The notes under the pieces are model-generated. The model saw nothing but the letters and a program-made list of their open reading frames with translations. It had not been told where the DNA came from and searched no databases. From Streptomyces sp. SID12488 (GTDB lineage: Bacteria; Actinomycetota; Actinomycetes; Streptomycetales; Streptomycetaceae): a stretch of 64,000 nt of DNA. Location: assembly GCF_010548275.1 (NCBI RefSeq), contig NZ_JAAGLT010000021.1, positions 104,873 through 168,872 of the forward strand, read 5' to 3'. Each line of letters starts with the position of its first letter. The first letter of the stretch is position 1. A program made the position numbers and the translations under genes. This document shows, piece by piece, positions 42,632 through 50,648 of the stretch.

Positions 42632-42896
42632 TCAGCCGAGCGGCGCACGTTGCCAGCTGGGGATGCGGTCCTTGTCGACCAGGGCAGCACGGACACCCTC
42701 CAGGAAGTCCGGGGAGCGAACGGTCGTGCGCGGGGACGAAGTGCGTTGCCAGCCCTGTGTACAGCGCGTCGGCCGCGTCGAGCCGGTGACCGGTCAGTCC
42801 CAGGTACATGCCGATCGCGCCGGGCAGCCTCGGCAGGAAGTAGCTGGCTCCGGCATCCGGAAAGAACCCGATCCCGGTCTCGGGCACCGCCAGCAC
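42632..42896 (-). pseudogene. Enoyl-CoA hydratase / 3-hydroxyisobutyryl-CoA hydrolase relic
   Basis: The minus strand reads VPETGIGFFPDAGASYFLPR, LPGAIGMYLGLTGHRLDAAD, and ALYTGLATHFVP. In another frame it then reads SPDFLEGVRAALVDKDR and a stop. These are the middle and C-terminal blocks of a 3-hydroxyisobutyryl-CoA hydrolase-type protein. The N-terminus is missing, and roughly 100 or more residues between the two blocks have been deleted near 42715 with a frame change. It is non-functional. Confidence 0.7.
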
Positions 42897-42898
42897 CG

Positions 42899-43152
42899 CT
42901 CGGCCTGCGCCTCATCGAGCGCGGCCCGGAGGGATGGGCGCTGACGGACATCGGGAGAGCCGTCTCGGAGAACGCGCGTGCGATCGAGGAGGCCGTCGAC
43001 CGCGTCGCCGACACCGTGGCGGGTCAGGACTCGCCGTCTGTGCACGGTACGGTGCGCGTCAGCGCCCCCGACGGTTTCGGCACCGTCTTCGCCACACCCG
43101 CCCTCGTACGGGTACGCCGACGGCACCCCCGGCTCCAGGTCGAACTCATCGT
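42899..43152 (+). pseudogene. LysR-family regulator relic
   Basis: The plus strand reads LGLRLIERGPEGWALTDIGR, AVSENARAIEEAVDRVAD and VRVSAPDGFGTVFATPALVR, ending near RRHPRLQVELI. This is the linker and first strand of the ligand domain of a LysR regulator. Both the helix-turn-helix N-terminus and most of the ligand domain are missing. It abuts the enoyl-CoA hydratase relic directly, so two partial genes have been joined back to back. Confidence 0.7.
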
Positions 43153-43222
43153 GCAAGGCTGCCGACCGTCCCCTTGGCAAGATCACTCCGATGATCGCCC
43201 GGGTCTGCGGCTGGGCCGCGCT

Positions 43223-43825
43223 TCAGCGAGGCAGCAGGACCTCGATCTGCCCCCGGATGTCCTGCGCGATCTCCTCGACGCTCAAGCCGATGTTCACGCT
43301 CGCCGCCATGCTGAGGAACATCACGGCGGACACGATGTGTGCCAGCGTCACGGCGTCGCCCTCTGTGACCCGCTCGTCTCGGCGCAGCACGGCGGCGATG
43401 GCCTCCTCTGTCTGCGCGACGATGGCGAGTGCTTCGCTGTGCCGGGGCTCCTCGGGGTCGCCGAAGGCCATCTCTCGCAGGTAGGTGCGTCCGTTGTCGA
43501 TCTGGGTGCGGTTGCACTCCACGATCGGTTGGACGATCGTCAGCACCGCATCCAGCACGCCTGGGACGGTCTCGGCGTCCGCCCGGCCCCGCTCGAGCGC
43601 TTCGGCGTACTTGGCGTTCTGCACAAGCAGGAGGAGTTCACCCTTGGTCTTGGCATAGAGGAACAGGGTCCCGGTGCCGATGTCGGCCTTGTCGGCGATC
43701 TGCTGGGTCGTGACCTCATCGACGCCGTGTTCGGCGAACAGTTCGCCGGCGGCAGCGACAATGCGGTCGAGCTTTTCCTGCTTGTTCCGCTCGCGCCGTC
43801 CGACCGACTGGGGGGCGACAGACAT
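43223..43825 (-). CDS. TetR family regulator
   Basis: A 200-residue TetR regulator (RRERNKQEKLDRIVAAAGEL, FAEHGVDEVTTQQIADKADI, then GTLFLYAKTKGELLLLV). It is clearly paralogous to the regulator at 48907-49530; the two share NGRTYL.E..FGDP.EP and TTQQIA segments. GGAGG precedes the ATG. It is divergent from an SDR gene, and a perfect 12-base-arm inverted repeat lies between them, so it probably represses the SDR and itself. Confidence 0.88.
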   Translation of the reverse strand: MSVAPQSVGRRERNKQEKLDRIVAAAGELFAEHGVDEVTTQQIADKADIGTGTLFLYAKTKGELLLLVQNAKYAEALERGRADAETVPGVLDAVLTIVQPIVECNRTQIDNGRTYLREMAFGDPEEPRHSEALAIVAQTEEAIAAVLRRDERVTEGDAVTLAHIVSAVMFLSMAASVNIGLSVEEIAQDIRGQIEVLLPR

Positions 43826-43845
43826 GGCGGTGTCCTCCAGGAATA

Positions 43846-43883
43846 GATTCTGACTGTACTCAGTTATGATGACAGTCAGAATC
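43846..43883. promoter_or_regulatory. Perfect inverted repeat, TetR operator
   Basis: GATTCTGACTGT (43846-43857) and ACAGTCAGAATC (43872-43883) are exact complements with a 14-base centre that contains TATGAT (43865-43870), a possible -10 for the SDR gene. Binding would directly cover that promoter. Confidence 0.65.
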
Positions 43884-43991
43884 GCGTGGGCTCGGATGTG
43901 GCTCCGCTCATTCTCCCATGGTGGGCCGGGCAGTCATTGGTCCGTCCATTCGCTGCCACGCACCTCACACCCCCTGGAAAGAAGAAACACC

Positions 43992-44705
43992 ATGCCCTCT
44001 CTCGATGGAGCAGTAGTCCTCGTCACCGGCGCCAATGGCGGGATCGGCACCCACTTCGTCCACGACGCCCTGGCGCGCGGCGCCGCCAAGGTCTACGCCA
44101 CCGCCCGTACCCCCCGCGCCTGGGACGACGAACGCATCGTCCCCCTGACCCTCGACGTCACCGACCCCGCGTCGATCGCCGCCGCCGCCACCGCCGCGTC
44201 GGACGTCACCGTCCTCGTCAACAACGCGGGCGCCAACCCGCCGAGCGCGAGCCTGCTGGACGTCACCGAGGCGGACATCCGGGCAAACATGGAGACGAAC
44301 TTCTTCGGACCGGTCCTCCTCGCCCGCGCCTTCGCACCGATCCTCGCCGCCAAGAAGGGGTCAATCCTCATCGATGTGCACTCCGTTGCCAGCTGGTATG
44401 CCTTCGGTGGCGCCTACAGCGCGTCCAAGGCCGCACTGTGGTCGGCCACCAACTCGCTGCGCATCGAGTTCGCACCCATGGGCGTCCACGTGACGGGTGT
44501 GCACATGGGCTACGTCGACACCGGTATGGCCGCGCACGCCGACGGCCCGAAGATGCCGCCGACGCAGCTGGTGACGACGGTCTACGACGCCGTCGAGGCC
44601 GACGAGTACGAGGTCCTGGCCGACGAGTTGACCCAGGGGGTCAAGGCGGCTCTGAGCGGCCCGGTCGAGGCGCTTTACCCGGACCTGCGCAGCACGAACG
44701 CCTGA
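43992..44705 (+). CDS. Short-chain dehydrogenase/reductase
   Basis: A 237-residue SDR with VLVTGANGGIGTHFVHDAL, LDVTDPASI, VLVNNAGANPPSA and the catalytic SVASWYAFGGAYSASKAAL. The ATG follows GGAAAGAAG. Short SDRs of this kind are close to FabG-like carbonyl reductases. It is controlled by the divergent TetR gene through the palindrome upstream. The substrate is unknown. Confidence 0.88.
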   Translation: MPSLDGAVVLVTGANGGIGTHFVHDALARGAAKVYATARTPRAWDDERIVPLTLDVTDPASIAAAATAASDVTVLVNNAGANPPSASLLDVTEADIRANMETNFFGPVLLARAFAPILAAKKGSILIDVHSVASWYAFGGAYSASKAALWSATNSLRIEFAPMGVHVTGVHMGYVDTGMAAHADGPKMPPTQLVTTVYDAVEADEYEVLADELTQGVKAALSGPVEALYPDLRSTNA

Positions 44706-45159
44706 GCCTGTTCTTCGGTCCCGACGTGATCTCCTCACGCCGGGACCCGTGGTCCATGGCGTTCGAACGGTAGGCCGGCGTCGAGGAGGCGTGCACCGTC
44801 GCGGTCGCCGAGCCGCCGATGATATCGACGGTCGATCCAGCAGCGGCCCGATCAGCAGCGGGGCCCCACCGTGGTGACAGACCATCGCGGCTCCCGGACC
44901 ACGGGCTCAGGCGGTACCAGGGGCCGCGGGTTCGGCCCGCTCCGTTGTCGGTGAACTCGGTCACACCGGATGATGCTCGGCGAGCACGTCGCCGAGCATC
45001 ATCCGGTGCAGTTCGTCCAGCGACCGCCAGGGCACTCCCCCTGACACCACTCGCGGCATTGGCGGCAGGTACAGGCTGACGTCGGAAACCGGGTGGGCCC
45101 CGCGACAAGCGAGGACAGCCGCGGCATCTGCTGCGTCCGTGCTCGCTGCTTGACGGGTG
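44706..45159. other. Intergenic stretch with gene debris
   Basis: No intact gene was seen. A short minus-strand frame ending at about 44970 (WRSLDELHRMMLGDVLAEHH) looks like the C-terminus of an unidentified protein. It includes the large inverted repeat at 44964-45008. The remainder shows no recognisable motif. Confidence 0.4.
44964..45008. repeat. Perfect 20-bp inverted repeat with 5-bp loop
   Basis: The left arm (44964-44983, CACCGGATGATGCTCGGCGA) and the right arm (44989-45008) are exact complements around GCACG. Such a long perfect stem is rare by chance. It could be a strong hairpin terminator for the SDR gene or a mobile-element end left behind. Confidence 0.6.
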
Positions 45160-45840
45160 TCAGCGTTGCCGGTTGGCGATGCCGATGTAGTGCCCGAGCC
45201 GGTACTCGAAGTCGATGCCGGCCTGTTCGACGACGGCCTGTTCGACGACGGCCTGTTCGACGACGGCCTGTTCGACGACGGCCTGCGTGCCGGCGGCGCG
45301 GGTGAGGAACCCGGGGAGGGTGAGGGATCGGGTGAACTCGCCGTACGCGGCGACCAGGTCCGCGTCCGGGGGCAGGGATGCCCGGTTGATCTGGGCTTTG
45401 GCTGAGGCGAGTGAAGTGCGGTCGAAGGCGGCGAGCCGGGCGGCGACGGTGCCGACGAAGGCGTCGAGTTCACTGTCGGGGAGGGCGCGGGTGATCCAGC
45501 CCCAGCGTTCGACGGTGTCTGCGTCGTAGTCGTCGCTGGTGAGGATGGCTTCCAGGGCGCGGTCGCGTCCGATGGCGCGGGGCAGACGTTCGGTGCCGCC
45601 ACCGCCGGGCAGCAGTCCACTACCGGCCTCCGGCTGCCCGAAGATCGCTTTCTCCCGGCTGGCGCAGCGCAGATCGAGGGCGAGGGCGAGCTCGTTCCCG
45701 CCGCCGCGGGTGCGTCCACGGATGGCCGCGATGGTGATGTACGGCGCTCTGGAGAGTTCCAGGACCAGATTCGTCCATGCCGGCACCGCGTCCGGGTCCT
45801 CGGGGGCGGGGAAGTCGGCGGCGGCCAGGTCGAAGCTCAC
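45160..45840 (-). pseudogene. Enoyl-CoA hydratase/isomerase-like, N-terminally shortened with expanded repeat
   Basis: A 226-residue frame from a GTG reads PYITIAAIRGRTRGGGNELA, LDLRCASREKAIFGQPEAG, LLPGGGGTERLPRAIGRDRA and LEAILTSDDYDADTVERWGW, a crotonase core. The usual first 50-60 residues (first strands of the fold) are missing, and no good ribosome site precedes the GTG. Near the C-terminus a 15-bp unit repeated four times inserts AVVEQ four times. The protein is probably non-functional or altered, but a working short form cannot be ruled out. Confidence 0.6.
45221..45280. repeat. Four perfect copies of a 15-bp unit
   Basis: GCCTGTTCGACGACG occurs four times in tandem with no mismatch, inside the crotonase-like gene. 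The unit length is a multiple of three, so the frame is kept and each copy adds five residues. The number of copies is likely to vary between strains through slippage. Confidence 0.85.
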
Positions 45841-45963
45841 CCATGGCTGGTTCCAGATGCATGGTGGGTATCAGACGGCGACGGGGCGCGAGGAGGGCCA
45901 GGAAGCCGTGGCGGATGGATTGCCGAGCGGATCCGGCGGTCCCGCGTCCCATCTGCGCGCCGC

Positions 45964-46770
45964 TCACTCCTCGTAACGCGGGAGGATTTCGCCGTTCTTG
46001 ACGTAGGTGAGGGCGGCGGTGACGTCGTAGGCGTGGATCGCGGAGACCAGCGGTGCCAGCCGGTTGGACAGGTCCTCGATCACGTCGCCGGTGAAGAAGG
46101 CGTCCCGTGCCGCGGTGTCGGTGAACCCGAGGCTGACCGAGGCGTGGAAGTGCTGGTCGTGGGGGTTGTCGTGGGCGACGTCCGGGGTGTCCCAGAGCTT
46201 TTCGATCCAGGGCAGGAACGTCTGCGTGCGCAGCTCCTTCAGCACTCCGGTGCCGGCGAGTGCGGGGGCGAGCTGCTCGTTGACGAACTTCCGGAAGGCG
46301 CCGGCGCCGACGCCGTCTCTACGGCGCAGGTAGACGAGAGTACGGGCGCCGACCGTCTGTCCGGGGCCTGCGACGTCGTACCAGCGGGATGAGTTCGGCG
46401 GGCCGGTGTAGAGCAGGGTGCGGCGGAACACGTTGATCTCGTCGGCGTAGGCCAGCTTCGTCTGCTTGCGCCCTTTCAGGGGTGCGAGCGCCGACTGGAA
46501 GGTGACTTCCGCGACGCCGTCGATCTTCCGGTCGGCGGGGATCGCGGTCTGGACCCCCTCGGTGGTCGGCCACAGGCCCGTGTTGTGCTCGGCGAGGTGG
46601 ATCTGCCGGTACTCATTCAGGCCCGGGGTGGCGGAGATGATCCCTGAGTGCGGGCCCTTCCAGTGGTCCATGCCCCTCTGGCGGGGCTGGTCGGTGCGCA
46701 CCCACAGCAGGATCGAGGAGGTGAGGTGCTTCTTCACTTCCAGGGACGTGGCGGCCGGTGACGTGCTCAT
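45964..46770 (-). CDS. EthD-like tandem alpha+beta barrel protein
   Basis: A 268-residue protein I recognise only at fold level. The first half (ILLWVRTDQPRQRGMDHWKG, IISATPGLNEYRQIHLAEHN) looks like an EthD-type dimeric alpha+beta barrel domain. The second half (TLVYLRRRDGVGAGAFRKFV, HDQHFHASVSLGFTDTAARD) looks like a second such domain. No signal or membrane segment is present. GAAGGG lies upstream of the ATG. It is followed on the same strand by the crotonase relic and preceded by a hydrolase gene, so it may be in one transcription unit with the hydrolase and oxidoreductase genes. EthD-like domains occur in degradation and polyketide tailoring; the function here is unknown. Confidence 0.6.
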   Translation of the reverse strand: MSTSPAATSLEVKKHLTSSILLWVRTDQPRQRGMDHWKGPHSGIISATPGLNEYRQIHLAEHNTGLWPTTEGVQTAIPADRKIDGVAEVTFQSALAPLKGRKQTKLAYADEINVFRRTLLYTGPPNSSRWYDVAGPGQTVGARTLVYLRRRDGVGAGAFRKFVNEQLAPALAGTGVLKELRTQTFLPWIEKLWDTPDVAHDNPHDQHFHASVSLGFTDTAARDAFFTGDVIEDLSNRLAPLVSAIHAYDVTAALTYVKNGEILPRYEE

Positions 46771-46803
46771 GGTGCTGCCCTTCTCTTCCTGGTCAGGCGG
46801 CGG

Positions 46804-47670
46804 TCATCGGGCCAGGAACTCGACCGCCACGGGGGCGAACTCCTGGTGGTACTGGAAGATGCCGCCGTGCCCGGAGTCGGGGTAGATGATCAGCTCACTG
46901 CCCTTGATGCGCCGGTGCAGGTCCTCCGACAGGACCGAGGGGACCATGCGGTCGTTGTCGCCGTTGGCGATCAGGGTGGGCTGCGTGATCGTCGACAGGT
47001 TGTCGGGGGTGGAGCGCCCCCACTTCTTGATCGCCTTCAGCTGCGTCTGGAACGCCTTGGTCTTGATGTCCGCGTCGCGGTCGACGGTGCGTTCCTTGAG
47101 CCGGTTGACGAACGCGCGCGCGGCGGGCTTGCCGGTGGCGTTGCGGTTGAAGAACAGGAACTCCTTGGGGTCCGACCGGGTCAAGGTGGCGCGCAGGATG
47201 TCCCAGTAGGTGACTCTGGCGACCTTGTCCATGTCCTTGCCGCCCTTGGGCCCGGTGCCGGTGAGGACCAGCTTGCGGACGAGCTCGGGGTGCTTGACCA
47301 CCAGGGCCTGGGCGACCATGCCGCCGAGGGAGAAGGAGAAGACGTCGATCTTGTCGAACCCGAGCGCCTTGACGAAGGTGTAGGCGTCGTCGGCCATCGC
47401 CTCGACACTGTCCGGCACCTGGCCGGTGGACGCTCCCACACCGCGGTTGTCGAAGGCGATGACGTGACGGCCCTTCGCGACGGGGTCGATGATGCGGGGG
47501 TCCCAGTTGTCCAGGGTCGCGGCGAGGTGGACGAAGAAGACGACGGGGATACCGCCCTTCGGGCCCAGCTCGCGGTAGGCGTAGGTGACGCCACCGGCAC
47601 TGACGGTGCGGGCCGGGGCCTTCGCGTAGGAGGTGATGACGGCTTCGTTCGGGGTATCGGTGCTGCTCAT
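46804..47670 (-). CDS. Alpha/beta hydrolase (haloperoxidase/esterase-like)
   Basis: A 288-residue alpha/beta hydrolase. It has VVFFVHLAATLDNWDPRIID with the oxyanion region, FDNRGVGAST, the nucleophile elbow DVFSFSLGGMVAQAL (Ser in FSLGG), LIANGDNDRMVPS and the terminal histidine in YPDSGHGGIFQY. The length and motifs fit cofactor-free haloperoxidase/esterase relatives. GAGGAG precedes the ATG. It is in the minus-strand set with the oxidoreductase upstream and the EthD-like gene 33 bases downstream. Confidence 0.88.
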   Translation of the reverse strand: MSSTDTPNEAVITSYAKAPARTVSAGGVTYAYRELGPKGGIPVVFFVHLAATLDNWDPRIIDPVAKGRHVIAFDNRGVGASTGQVPDSVEAMADDAYTFVKALGFDKIDVFSFSLGGMVAQALVVKHPELVRKLVLTGTGPKGGKDMDKVARVTYWDILRATLTRSDPKEFLFFNRNATGKPAARAFVNRLKERTVDRDADIKTKAFQTQLKAIKKWGRSTPDNLSTITQPTLIANGDNDRMVPSVLSEDLHRRIKGSELIIYPDSGHGGIFQYHQEFAPVAVEFLAR

Positions 47671-47686
47671 GACGGATTCTCCTCGT

Positions 47687-47734
47687 GTGTCCTGTGTCGC
47701 TGTGTGTCTTGTGTCGCTGCGTGTTCTGTGTCGC
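47687..47734. repeat. Three 14-bp direct repeats with 17-bp period
   Basis: GTGTCCTGTGTCGC (47687), GTGTCTTGTGTCGC (47704) and GTGTTCTGTGTCGC (47721) differ at only two positions. They lie just upstream of the hydrolase ribosome site, in the spacer after the oxidoreductase gene. They could be a slippage product or a regulator array. Confidence 0.6.
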
Positions 47735-47762
47735 CCGTCGCGGTTGCGGCGGGTGAGCTGGG

Positions 47763-48758
47763 TCAGCTGTTGCCGATGACGGCCTTGCCGCGGATGCCCC
47801 CCTGGGACAGGGACTGCAGCGCCTGGGGGGTCTGGTCGAAGCGGACCACCTTTCCCACGACCGGGCGCACCACGCCCTGGTCGATGAGGGTGGTGATCTG
47901 GCGGAGCTGGTCGCCGCTGGCGCGCATGAGCAGGAACTCGTACGTCACGCCGAGCTTCTTCGCCTGCCTGCGGATCTTGCCGCTCAGGCCCGCGACCGCC
48001 AGGCGCAGCAGCGGGTTCAGGCCGGCCTCACGCGCGAACGCGGGGTCCGGGGGGCCGGCGATCCCGATGACTTTGCCGCCGGGCTTGAGTACCCGCAGGG
48101 ACTTCTCGAGAGTCTCCCCACCGAGGCTGTCCAGCACCAGGTCGTAGCCGGTCAGGAGCTCCTCGAAGTCCTGGGTGCGGTAATCGATCACCGTGTCCGC
48201 GCCGAGCGCGCGCACGAAGTGCGCGTTGGAACCGCTGGCGGTCGTGGTGACGCTCGCACCGAGGTGCGCGGCGAGCTGGATCGCGATCGAACCGACCCCG
48301 CCGGCGCCGGCGTGGATGAGAATCTTCTGCCCGGGCCGCACCTTCCCGCGCTCCACCAGCGCCTGCCACGCCGTGAGCGCCACCAGCGGCAGCGAGCCCG
48401 CCTCTTCCATGCTGATCGAAGCGGGCTTGAGCGCCAGGTCGCCCTCCGCGACGGCGATGCGCTCGGCGAACGTGCCGATGCGGTCCTGGTCGGGCCGGCC
48501 GTAGACCTCGTCTCCGGGCTTGAAGCCGCGAACTGCCGTCCCGACGTTGATGACGGTGCCCGCGACGTCGTTGCCCAGGATCAGCGGCAGCTTGTAGGGC
48601 AGGATCTGCTTGAACTCACCGGCGCGGATCTTCTCATCCAGCGGGTTCAGCCCTGCAGCCTCCACCCGGACGAGCACGTCGTGCTCCCCCACGGTGGGCT
48701 CGGGGACGTCCGCCTCCTGCAGCGGCTCCTTGTACTTGGTGATGACGAACGCTCTCAT
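47763..48758 (-). CDS. NADP-dependent quinone oxidoreductase-like (zinc-free MDR)
   Basis: A 331-residue medium-chain dehydrogenase/reductase. It has MRAFVITKYKEPLQEADVPE, LILGNDVAGTVINVGTAV, FKPGDEVYGRP, the cofactor motif LIHAGAGGVGSIAIQLAAHL, and DLVLDSLGGETLEKSLRVLK. Structural-zinc cysteines are absent, which places it with quinone oxidoreductases and enoyl reductases. GGAGAGG precedes the ATG. It is divergent from a TetR gene and heads the minus-strand set of hydrolase and EthD-like genes. Confidence 0.9.
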   Translation of the reverse strand: MRAFVITKYKEPLQEADVPEPTVGEHDVLVRVEAAGLNPLDEKIRAGEFKQILPYKLPLILGNDVAGTVINVGTAVRGFKPGDEVYGRPDQDRIGTFAERIAVAEGDLALKPASISMEEAGSLPLVALTAWQALVERGKVRPGQKILIHAGAGGVGSIAIQLAAHLGASVTTTASGSNAHFVRALGADTVIDYRTQDFEELLTGYDLVLDSLGGETLEKSLRVLKPGGKVIGIAGPPDPAFAREAGLNPLLRLAVAGLSGKIRRQAKKLGVTYEFLLMRASGDQLRQITTLIDQGVVRPVVGKVVRFDQTPQALQSLSQGGIRGKAVIGNS

Positions 48759-48855
48759 GGGGCGCCTCTCCTTACATTCATCCTATTTATCCGTATTTAA
48801 GGCCGGCTCGGCCATTCAGCGAGACATCCGGGGCCTCGCCCCTCTCAATCAATCC

Positions 48856-48881
48856 GAGTACACTCAACTATGAGCGCACTC
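48856..48881. promoter_or_regulatory. Imperfect inverted repeat, likely TetR operator
   Basis: GAGTACACTCA (48856-48866) and TGAGCGCACTC (48871-48881) match at 9 of 11 complementary positions with a 4-base centre. They lie in the divergent spacer between the oxidoreductase and its TetR regulator, close to the regulator's start. Confidence 0.5.
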
Positions 48882-48906
48882 AGAATTATTGTCAAGGGAG
48901 GTCCCC

Positions 48907-49530
48907 ATGGGACGCGGTCACATGCCGATCGGGCGCCGCGAGCGGGCCAAACAGGCCAAGCGCGAGCGCATCATGACCGCGGCCCGCGAGCTGTTCGCCG
49001 AACACGGCGTCAGCGGGGTCACGACGCAGCAGATCGCCCACCGGGCCGACGTCGCGATCGGCACCCTCTACCTGTACGCGTCCACGAAGGCCGAGTTGCT
49101 GATCATGGTGCAGAACGAGAAGTTCGCCACCTCCATCGACGTCGGCCTCGCCGCCGCGAACGCCGCCGTCGGGCAGGGTGTGCTGGAGCCGGTCGTCGCT
49201 CTCATCCGTCCCGTGGTGGAGTGCCTGAGGGAGCACACCGAGAACGGCCGCACATACCTGCACGAACTCGTCTTCGGCGACCCGGCCGAGCCCTACCGGC
49301 AAGCGGGCCTGGCCCTTGCCGACCGCCTCGAGGACGGCATCACCGGCCTGCTCACCCGCGACGAGTACATCGATGCCGCCGACGCGGCGACGCTGGCGCG
49401 GGTGATCACCGCGATCATCCACATCAGCACCACCGCCACCGTGCACCTGCCCCGCAGCGACGAAGCCGTCCTCTCCGACATCCGCGACCAGATCCACACC
49501 ACCCTGGCGCCCCACCACCGCGCGGCATGA
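48907..49530 (+). CDS. TetR family regulator
   Basis: A 207-residue TetR regulator (RRERAKQAKRERIMTAAREL, FAEHGVSGVTTQQIAHRADV, AIGTLYLYASTKAELLIMV), paralogous to the one at 43223-43825. AGGGAGG sits just before the ATG; an upstream start without such a site is rejected. It is divergent from the oxidoreductase/hydrolase set and probably represses it through the inverted repeat upstream. Confidence 0.88.
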   Translation: MGRGHMPIGRRERAKQAKRERIMTAARELFAEHGVSGVTTQQIAHRADVAIGTLYLYASTKAELLIMVQNEKFATSIDVGLAAANAAVGQGVLEPVVALIRPVVECLREHTENGRTYLHELVFGDPAEPYRQAGLALADRLEDGITGLLTRDEYIDAADAATLARVITAIIHISTTATVHLPRSDEAVLSDIRDQIHTTLAPHHRAA

Positions 49531-49756
49531 CGATCACACCGTGGGGCAGCCGAGTTGCACTGGACGGGCATGAGCACGCACGACAACGACACCGAGGCCT
49601 CCCGGCATTGCTCGGTTCGATTCGCGTTTCCGAACCACCGTGCCGCCAAGATCAGTTGAGGGACGGCTACGAACGCCGCATCAACGGCTCGGAACCGCAG
49701 CCGCTTTGCGCCGGCGCCTGCCCCCGGAGGATTGGGCTCGCGTCGGTCGGCTGCGG

Positions 49757-50175
49757 TCAGGCATCCAGGCCCCGCGCCTCCGACTGGTCACTGTTGCCGT
49801 GTGTCAGTGACGCGAGAATTTCCTTTCGGCAGACATCGAGGATTTCGTCCGCCAGCAGAGAACCGTCCGGGCAGGCCCGCGACAACATGACCGCTCCGAC
49901 CGAATGGGCGAGCATGTCGATCACCATGGCGCGGGCCGCAACCCGGTCCACCTCCCCCGGCGTGTCGCCCTGGGCCCGGAGGACCGTCAGCAGGTTCTCG
50001 ATCCCTGCCGCGAACTCTGTTTTGATGTCCGCCGGCTGACGCGCGGCGTCGCCACTGAGGGCCGCGATGGTGCAGCCATCACCGCGCCCGTCGCGATGCT
50101 CCCGTGAGACGTAGCACTCGACGAACTCGGCGGGGTCCAGACCTTCCGCCCGTGCCGCGGTCTGCGAGAGCCCAC
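49757..50175 (-). pseudogene. TetR C-terminal domain relic
   Basis: The minus strand reads AEGLDPAEFVECYVSREHRD, then GDGCTIAALSGDAARQPADI, and ends SRACPDGSLLADEILDVCRK plus EILASLTHGN. This is the ligand domain of a TetR regulator, without its DNA-binding N-terminus. Upstream it runs directly into an aldo/keto reductase relic in the same orientation, so two gene pieces have fused. No start with a ribosome site was found. Confidence 0.65.
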
Positions 50176-50186
50176 TTGCTCGGCGC

Positions 50187-50536
50187 CGTAGTAGTCGCCG
50201 AAGGGCTGGTGGATCAGGTAGAGGTCGAGGTGGTCGAGACCGAGGCGGTCGAGCGAGCGGTCGAAGGCGCGCTCGGCGCTGTCCTGGCCGTCGTCCTGGA
50301 CCCACAGCTTGGTGGTGATGACAGTTCGTCGCGGGGGATGCCGCCGGCGGCGATGGCCCGGCCCACGGCTCGCTCGTTCTCTTACGCCGCGGCGGTGTCG
50401 AGCAGGCGGTAACCGGCTTCGAGCACAGCCTCGACCGCCTGTTGGGTCTGGTCTTCGGGATCTGGAAGACACCGAAACCGAGGATCGGCAGATGCACACA
50501 GTTGTTGAGGGAAACCTGGGGGACCGTGCTGGTCAT
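50187..50536 (-). pseudogene. Aldo/keto reductase relic
   Basis: Pieces in three frames read MTSTVPQVSLNN..LPILGFGVFQIP, then DQTQQAVEAVLEAGYRLLDT, then TVITTKLWVQDDGQDSAERA and FDRSLDRLGLDHLDLYLIHQ with PFGDYYGA. These are the first 130 residues or so of an aldo/keto reductase in correct order, interrupted by at least two frameshifts. The rest of the gene is missing where it joins the TetR relic. Confidence 0.7.
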
Positions 50537-50591
50537 GGCCGAGACCGCTACCCGATCCCCTCTTGCATGTTCTATGCCATGCCCCATAAGT

Positions 50592-50603
50592 TACCGGCAG
50601 GTA
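50592..50603. promoter_or_regulatory. Inverted repeat upstream of TetR gene
   Basis: TACCGGCAGGTA has perfect 4-base arms and lies 46 bases before the start of the TetR gene at 50649. It could be its autoregulatory operator. Confidence 0.35.
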
Positions 50604-50648
50604 GCTCGCTCGGCGAGCCATTTCGACGCCGGGAAGGGTGGTGGGCGG

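Noticed and set aside
45221..45280. Possible CRISPR array from tandem units
   Set aside because: Units are 15 bp with no spacers and lie in a coding frame; no Cas genes are present anywhere in the window.
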